A DNA stretch of 64,000 nt, taken from positions 372,001 to 436,000 of the forward strand of contig NZ_FOLP01000002.1 of NCBI RefSeq assembly GCF_900112425.1, given 5' to 3'. A model generated the notes under the pieces. It saw only the letters and a list, made by a program, of their open reading frames with translations. It did no database searches and had not been told where the DNA came from. Of this stretch, positions 59,815 through 64,000 are shown piece by piece; position 1 is the first letter of the stretch, and every line of letters starts with the position of its first letter. Origin of the DNA: Variovorax sp. OK212. Its GTDB lineage: Bacteria > Pseudomonadota > Gammaproteobacteria > Burkholderiales > Burkholderiaceae_C. The position numbers and the translations under genes were made by a program.

Positions 59815-61158
59815 CTAGATGCCCAGCCACTGCCGCAGCGTGGTCAGCGGGCGGCGCAGCGCGTAGTAGAGCAGCGGCACGCGGCTGCCGTGCAGCTTGG
59901 CGGTGCCCATGAGGCCGATACGCGGCAGCGTCTCGCCGGGCTTGAAGTCGGCCTTCAGGCGGTAGGCGATCTGCCCGTCGCGCGTGGGCTCGGCGCTGTA
60001 GGCCACCTGGGTCACCACGGCGTCGTAGCTCGACAGCGGGCTGGCGTTGGGGTACAGGCTCACGGCCGCGCCGGGCTCGGCGTCGAAGCGCTCGCCCACG
60101 GGCAGCCAGATCGACAGCTCCACCTTGGCGGGGTCGGCCAGCGTGAGCACGCGCTCGCCGAGCTGCACCGTCTTGCCCTGCCACTCGTTGACGTCGGAAA
60201 TCACGGCGATGCCGCCGCGGTCGGCGCGCACCTGCACGCGGCCCATCAGCTCGTTGAGGTAGCCGAGCTCGACCTTCTTTTCTTGCAGCGCGCCGCGGCG
60301 CAGCGACATGTCGAGCTTGCCCTTGTCGTCGGTCACGGCCATCTGCGCCGACTGGCGGAACTCTTCCTGCGCCGTATCGTAGGCCTTGCTGGCCACGGCC
60401 TGGCGCGCCTGCAGCGCGGCCTGGTCGAGGTTGAACAGCGGCGTGCCCGCGCTCACCGCCTGGTTGGGCTGCACCAGCACGCGGTCGACCACGCCGTCCT
60501 GCGGGGCGCGCACCAGGAACGGGTCCTTGGGAATGACTTCGGCCGGGGCCAGCACGCTCTTCTGCACCGGAAAGCAGGCCACCAGCACGGGCAGCAGCCA
60601 CAGCCAGCGGCGGCGGCGGTTGCGCCGCAGGGTGTCGCGCAGCCGGTGCAGCGCCGTGGGGCGTGGCGCGAAGGCGGCCAGCGCATGGGCATAGCTGCCG
60701 CCGACTTCGGCGGCCAGGGCCATGTCGTGCGGCGTCCAGGCGCTGTCGGCCGCGAACAGCAGGTAGCCGGTGGGCGCCGCGTCGCCGCGCTTCAGCGGCA
60801 CCCACAGCACGTGGGCGGGCAGCCACTCGCCCCATTCGGCGGCCAGCTCGGGCACGTCGGCCGGCGACAGTGCCGCGATGGCGTCGCTCCCCGGCCTGCC
60901 GATGGCCGCGCGAAAGAGCCGCGCCAGCCAGTGGATGTAGGGCGCGTTCGGGTTCGGCTCGGGCAGGCCCGACACCGCCGCCACGCGGCTGATGCCGGCC
61001 ACCGCGGTGTCCACGCGCCAGAACGCCGCCTGCCGGTAGCGCAGCACCTGCAGGCTCTCGTTGACCATGACGAAGGCCAGCGCCTGCGGGCTGGCCGCGT
61101 CGCGCGCGCGACGCGCGAGCTGCACCAGTCCCAGGAGCTGGGCGACCGGCTCGCTCAC
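59815..61158 (-). CDS. HlyD-type adaptor with large N-terminal cytoplasmic (GAF-like) domain
   Basis: A 447-residue adaptor. Unusually, about 180 residues precede the single membrane helix (RRWLWLLPVLVACFPV, near 184-198); they contain FVMVNESLQVLRYRQAAFWR, RVAAVSGLPEP and WVPLKRGDAAPTGYLLFAA, a pattern like a GAF sensor domain. After the helix comes the HlyD core: APQDGVVDRVLVQPNQAV, a coiled coil and PAKVELSIWLPVGERF. So it may sense a cytoplasmic signal and control or assemble the exporter. GTG 61158 is used; a TTG at 61191 would overlap the previous stop by four bases. Confidence 0.78.
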   Translation of the reverse strand: MSEPVAQLLGLVQLARRARDAASPQALAFVMVNESLQVLRYRQAAFWRVDTAVAGISRVAAVSGLPEPNPNAPYIHWLARLFRAAIGRPGSDAIAALSPADVPELAAEWGEWLPAHVLWVPLKRGDAAPTGYLLFAADSAWTPHDMALAAEVGGSYAHALAAFAPRPTALHRLRDTLRRNRRRRWLWLLPVLVACFPVQKSVLAPAEVIPKDPFLVRAPQDGVVDRVLVQPNQAVSAGTPLFNLDQAALQARQAVASKAYDTAQEEFRQSAQMAVTDDKGKLDMSLRRGALQEKKVELGYLNELMGRVQVRADRGGIAVISDVNEWQGKTVQLGERVLTLADPAKVELSIWLPVGERFDAEPGAAVSLYPNASPLSSYDAVVTQVAYSAEPTRDGQIAYRLKADFKPGETLPRIGLMGTAKLHGSRVPLLYYALRRPLTTLRQWLGI

Positions 61159-61187
61159 TGTGCCGCCGGGTTGTTCGGGCGAAGTGC

Positions 61188-62030
61188 TCAACGTGCCGGG
61201 GTCGGTGCGGGGGTCGGTGCGGGGGTGGAGGCAGGCGCGAACGTGGCCCAGCCGCCCATGCCGGGCAGCAGGCCCGCGGCATTGCCGTCGACCACGCCGG
61301 TGACGCCGATGGTCTGGCTGACCGGGTCGATGCGCGCGCCGAGCCGCGCGATGCGCGCGCTGACCTGCGTGCCCAGCTCGTCGACCTGCACCTGGAACTT
61401 GCTGCCGACCTTCAGCCGCGAGAGCCACTGCGACGGCACGATCAGCTGGAGCTCCAGCTCGCTGGTGTCGATCAGGCCCAGCAGCGGCGTGCCCGGCGTG
61501 ACGTACTGGTAGTTCGCGGCCTGCCGCTTGGCGATGCGGCCGTTGAAGGGTGCGTGGATGGTGCAGCGGTTGACCGTGGCCTGCGAGTACGCGACCTCCG
61601 CCGTGCCCTCGTTCACCCGGCCCTGGGCCTGCTGGAGTTCCAGCGCGCCGGTCGAATTGAGCTCGGCCAGGCGCTTCTGCACCACCAGCGTCTGCTTTGC
61701 GGTGTCGAGCGTGGCACGGGCCTTGCCCAGCTGCGCCTGGAACAGCGAGCAGTCGAAGGCCACCAGCGTCTGGCCGGTGCGGAAGGCGTCGCCTTCGCGC
61801 AGCGGCAGGCTGGAGATCTTCGCGGCCAGCTCGCTGGAGATGACCACCTCGTTGCGCGGCGCGAACTGGGTGCGGATGCGGTTGTCGGAAGCGCCCGGCG
61901 CATCTGCAGGCGCCTTCATGGCGGCGGCAGGCGCGGGTGCGTTCGCCGGCGTGGCGGGCGGCGCGGCCTGCACCATGCCCGCGCAGGCGGCCAGCAGGGC
62001 CGTGCCCAGGAATCGGCGAGCCAGCATCAT
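61188..62030 (-). CDS. Periplasmic adaptor (membrane-fusion protein), third of the cluster
   Basis: A 280-residue exported adaptor. A signal peptide (MMLARRFLGTALLAACAGMVQA) is followed by an Ala/Pro linker, then lipoyl and hairpin parts: VVISSELAAKISSLPLREGD, LVAFDCSLFQAQLGKARATL, TIHAPFNGRIAKR, and a beta-barrel (LQLIVPSQWLSRLKVG). The C-terminus is a Thr-Pro-Ala repeat encoded by a 12-bp DNA duplication. It is shorter than RND adaptors (~370). The ATG overlaps the TolC-like gene stop by four bases. Confidence 0.83.
   Translation of the reverse strand: MMLARRFLGTALLAACAGMVQAAPPATPANAPAPAAAMKAPADAPGASDNRIRTQFAPRNEVVISSELAAKISSLPLREGDAFRTGQTLVAFDCSLFQAQLGKARATLDTAKQTLVVQKRLAELNSTGALELQQAQGRVNEGTAEVAYSQATVNRCTIHAPFNGRIAKRQAANYQYVTPGTPLLGLIDTSELELQLIVPSQWLSRLKVGSKFQVQVDELGTQVSARIARLGARIDPVSQTIGVTGVVDGNAAGLLPGMGGWATFAPASTPAPTPAPTPAR
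61201..61224 (-). repeat. 12-bp tandem repeat in the third adaptor gene
   Basis: GTCGGTGCGGGG twice in a row near the end of the gene, encoding the Pro-Thr-Pro-Ala tail; frame-neutral. Confidence 0.8.
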
Positions 62031-63532
62031 TGCGTCTTGCTCACTTCGTCGGCCCAGCGCGCTTCCATGGTGCCGACGGCGCTGCGCAGCGCCGACAGGT
62101 CATGGCTGTCGATGCTCGCGGGCAGCGGGTCCAGGCCCAGCGTGCTCAGCATCTGGCCGTAGGCGTTCTGCATCGCGCCGTAGCTCTGGTACAGGCGCAG
62201 CTCGGAGGTGAGCGCGCTGGCGGCGGCGCGCACTTCCTGCAGCTTGCCGGTGGCGCTGGCGCGCGTGGCGTTGCGCACGTGGCCGAGGAACTTCTGGTCG
62301 ACGTCGTCCATGTCCTTGCTCAGTTCGTACTGGCGCAGGCGCCCGGTGTAGTCGCGCAGCGCCACGTGGGTCTGCGTGAGCACGGCCATCGACACGGCCA
62401 GGTGCTGCTGCCTGGCCAGCTCTTCCTGCGCCTGTGCATTGGCGCGGATCGACTGCGCGTTGATCAGGTTGAACAGGTTGAAGCTCACGCGCAGGCCGGC
62501 GTCGCGCCAGTTGCTGTTCACCAGGAAGCTGTTGCTGTCGTAGTGCTGGCCGATGCCGAACTCCAGGCCCGGCAGCAGCCGCGTGATGGCCTTCTTGGTT
62601 TCCAGCACGCTGATGCGTTCGTTGTAGCGCGCTTCCATCAGCTCGGGGCGCAGCATCAGCGCGGTTTCTTCCATCTTGTCCACCGGCATCCTGAAGGTGG
62701 GCGCGGCCAGTGCGGTGGGCAGCGCGATGGTGAAGCGCGTGCCGGGCTCCAGGTTCATCAGCGACGCCAGCTGCGGCTTGGCCTGCGACAGCTCGTCGTT
62801 GATGGCCTCGAGCTGGCGGATCACGTCCAGCAGCTGGCGCTGGTAGTTCAGCACTTCCAGCGGGGCCATGAGTTTCTCTTGCTCGATCTTGCGGGAGTCG
62901 TCCAGCGCGCGGCGCGCGTCGGCGACCACCACGTCGATCTTGCTGCCGAGCTTCTCGGCGCCTGCGGCCTGCCAGTAGGCCTGGCGCACCTGCTGCATGA
63001 CCTGGTGCACCGTCTTGCGGCGGCGCTCCTGCGCCACCAGCACGCGGTCGGCCTGCTGCTGCGACTGGAAGTAGCTCACGCCGAAGTCGAGCACGTTCCA
63101 GGTCAGGCCGAGGTCGCCGGTCACGCGGTCGCGGTCGGTCGAGGTCGAGGGCACCAGCGACTGGGCGCCGGTGGACAGGCTGCGCGACGACGAGCCGTTC
63201 TCGTTGTTGCGACCGGCGTAGCCGGCGGCCACGGTGAGCTGGGGCAGCAGGTCGTTCTGGCTCAGGTCGAGCTGGCGCTGCGCCAGCACCTCTTCCATGC
63301 GCTTCAGGCGGTAGTCGAGGTTGTATTTCAGCGCGCGGGCCATGGCCTCGTCCAGCGTCACCGGGCCGCTCAGGGCTTCCTGGTTGGCGGTGATGGCGGT
63401 GCGCTCGGTGGCGATGGCGGCGCGGCGCTCGCCCATCTCGATGGGGCGCGGCTGCATCGCGCAGCCGCCGAGCAGCAGAACCGCCGCGGCGGCCAGCACG
63501 GTGAGTGCCCGGGGTGCTTCGAGTTTGGTCAT
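62027..63532 (-). CDS. TolC-like outer-membrane export protein (lipoprotein)
   Basis: A 501-residue TolC-superfamily protein. The N-terminus is a lipoprotein signal with LLLGGC (Cys near residue 24). Two long helical repeats follow, with VTLDEAMARALKYNLDYRLK, TVAAGYAGRNNENG, LGLTWNVLDFGVSYFQSQQQ and LLPGLEFGIGQHYDSN. It would give the outer-membrane channel of the export cluster. ATG at 63532 fits the signal peptide; a GTG at 63574 would overlap the stop of the preceding gene (GTGA). Confidence 0.87.
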   Translation of the reverse strand: MTKLEAPRALTVLAAAAVLLLGGCAMQPRPIEMGERRAAIATERTAITANQEALSGPVTLDEAMARALKYNLDYRLKRMEEVLAQRQLDLSQNDLLPQLTVAAGYAGRNNENGSSSRSLSTGAQSLVPSTSTDRDRVTGDLGLTWNVLDFGVSYFQSQQQADRVLVAQERRRKTVHQVMQQVRQAYWQAAGAEKLGSKIDVVVADARRALDDSRKIEQEKLMAPLEVLNYQRQLLDVIRQLEAINDELSQAKPQLASLMNLEPGTRFTIALPTALAAPTFRMPVDKMEETALMLRPELMEARYNERISVLETKKAITRLLPGLEFGIGQHYDSNSFLVNSNWRDAGLRVSFNLFNLINAQSIRANAQAQEELARQQHLAVSMAVLTQTHVALRDYTGRLRQYELSKDMDDVDQKFLGHVRNATRASATGKLQEVRAAASALTSELRLYQSYGAMQNAYGQMLSTLGLDPLPASIDSHDLSALRSAVGTMEARWADEVSKTQ

Positions 63533-63570
63533 GGTGGGGAAAGTCTCTGGTTGAATGGGGTGGTCGCGGT

Positions 63571-64000
63571 TCACGAAATTTCAGCCGGTGCCTGCACGCC
63601 CTCGCGCTCGGCGGCCGCCGGGCTCAGGCGGCCCAGCAGCGCCGCGCCGTGAAGGTCTTGCGCGTGCTTGCCGAAGCGGGCGAACTGGTCGTCCAGGCTG
63701 GCGCGGCCGGCGGCATGGCGCCCGGCGGGCGTCGGGGCCGGCGCGGGTGCCGGCGCGGCCGCATCGAAGTTGAACTCGACCACGGTGCTGACCCGGTGGC
63801 CGAGGTTGTCGGTGGCGATCACCGCGATCTTCACCACCCCCTTGGCGCCCGCCGGCGGTTCGCCGGAGATCACGCCGCTGACGGGGTCGAAGCGCATCCA
63901 CGCCGGCAGCGGCGCACCGCTGAGCTGGCGCGCCTCGACGCTGACGATCGCGCCCGGGTCGCCCGAGACGAAGGTGCCGTCCGGCAGGTTGAACGAGAAG
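63571..64000 (-). CDS. Ig/cadherin-like surface protein, C-terminal part (partial)
   Basis: The last 142 codons of a protein that continues past the right edge. The visible part has the pattern of a putative Ig (dystroglycan-type cadherin-like) domain: FNLPDGTFVSGDPGAIVSVE, PLPAWMRFDPVSGVISGEPP and VKIAVIATDNLGHRVSTVVEF, then an Ala/Pro linker and a helical end, DDQFARFGKHAQDLHGAALL. Such domains repeat in large adhesins. Being encoded directly before the TolC-like and adaptor genes suggests it is their cargo. Confidence 0.72.
   Translation of the reverse strand, partial: FSFNLPDGTFVSGDPGAIVSVEARQLSGAPLPAWMRFDPVSGVISGEPPAGAKGVVKIAVIATDNLGHRVSTVVEFNFDAAAPAPAPAPTPAGRHAAGRASLDDQFARFGKHAQDLHGAALLGRLSPAAAEREGVQAPAEIS

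Overview
The window is a GC-rich chromosomal stretch from a betaproteobacterium of the Comamonadaceae, most likely Variovorax or a close relative. This rests on the gene content and the protein style (Bug-type tricarboxylate binding protein, LytTR pairs, SPW-repeat protein) and on one copy of the short GCTAT...ATAGC intergenic element I know from Acidovorax/Variovorax/Rhodoferax genomes. I see no phage, insertion sequence, CRISPR array, tRNA or rRNA. About 56 protein genes fill the window almost without gaps.

Layout. 1-4.4 kb: an amino-acid utilisation cluster (Asp/Glu racemase family, periplasmic amino-acid binding protein, class III aminotransferase) divergent from an RpiR-type regulator with two near-identical operator palindromes between them, then a GntR/FCD regulator. 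4.8-5.2 kb: a small SPW membrane protein. 5.2-14.8 kb: a four-gene RND drug-efflux operon of the MdtABC/MuxABC type (adaptor, two pumps, NodT-type outer-membrane factor). 15.1-18.9 kb: a five-gene plus-strand operon with two membrane proteins (one a sterol-desaturase-family enzyme), a 2TM protein and a LytS/LytTR-type two-component pair, closed by a strong terminator. 19-25.3 kb: a Tyr/Pro-repeat secreted protein, glnS, rluE, an M23 peptidase, a DoxX-like protein and an aspartoacylase-family hydrolase. 25.4-32.2 kb: a Fic protein, an ammonium transporter with a good sigma-54 promoter, a membrane LytTR regulator, an acyltransferase, a thioesterase and a beta-propeller-like protein. 32.2-38 kb: a TonB-dependent receptor with an ABC exporter of two DUF3526-type permeases and an ATPase. 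38-42 kb: a zinc-free L36 paralogue, a Fur-family regulator, a suppressor-of-fused-domain protein, a putative lipoprotein and the ribosome-assembly GTPase YlqF. 42.3-49.2 kb: stress and housekeeping genes (CBS protein, HPF-like protein, SDR, response regulator, gshA, esterase, small ferredoxin-like protein). 49.2-54.8 kb: a minus-strand aromatic amino-acid cluster (Bug protein, FAD monooxygenase, aromatic aminotransferase, tryptophan 2,3-dioxygenase) below an AraC regulator. 54.9-57.5 kb: a second Fur-family gene (probable Zur) and the zinc-chaperone GTPase ZigA, with matching operator palindromes, then a DUF899 protein. 57.6-64 kb: an export cluster of a PqqD-like/M50/HlyD fusion, a HlyD adaptor with a large N-terminal cytoplasmic domain, a third adaptor, a TolC-like protein and the C-terminal end of an Ig/cadherin-like protein that continues past the window.

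The most unusual part is the last cluster. It has the adaptor and outer-membrane parts of a type I secretion or efflux machine, but no ABC ATPase or RND pump within the window; the inner-membrane component appears to be an M50-protease-like protein fused to a HlyD arm, next to what looks like a large surface protein. Other points worth attention are two metal-regulated sites (a 24-bp palindrome over the promoter of the zinc-free L36, and TGCAAC-type boxes at zigA and the probable zur), a degenerate 11-bp tandem array behind a response-regulator gene, a very strong hairpin between the two RND pump genes, and an intrinsic terminator 16 bases in front of the ABC exporter start codon.
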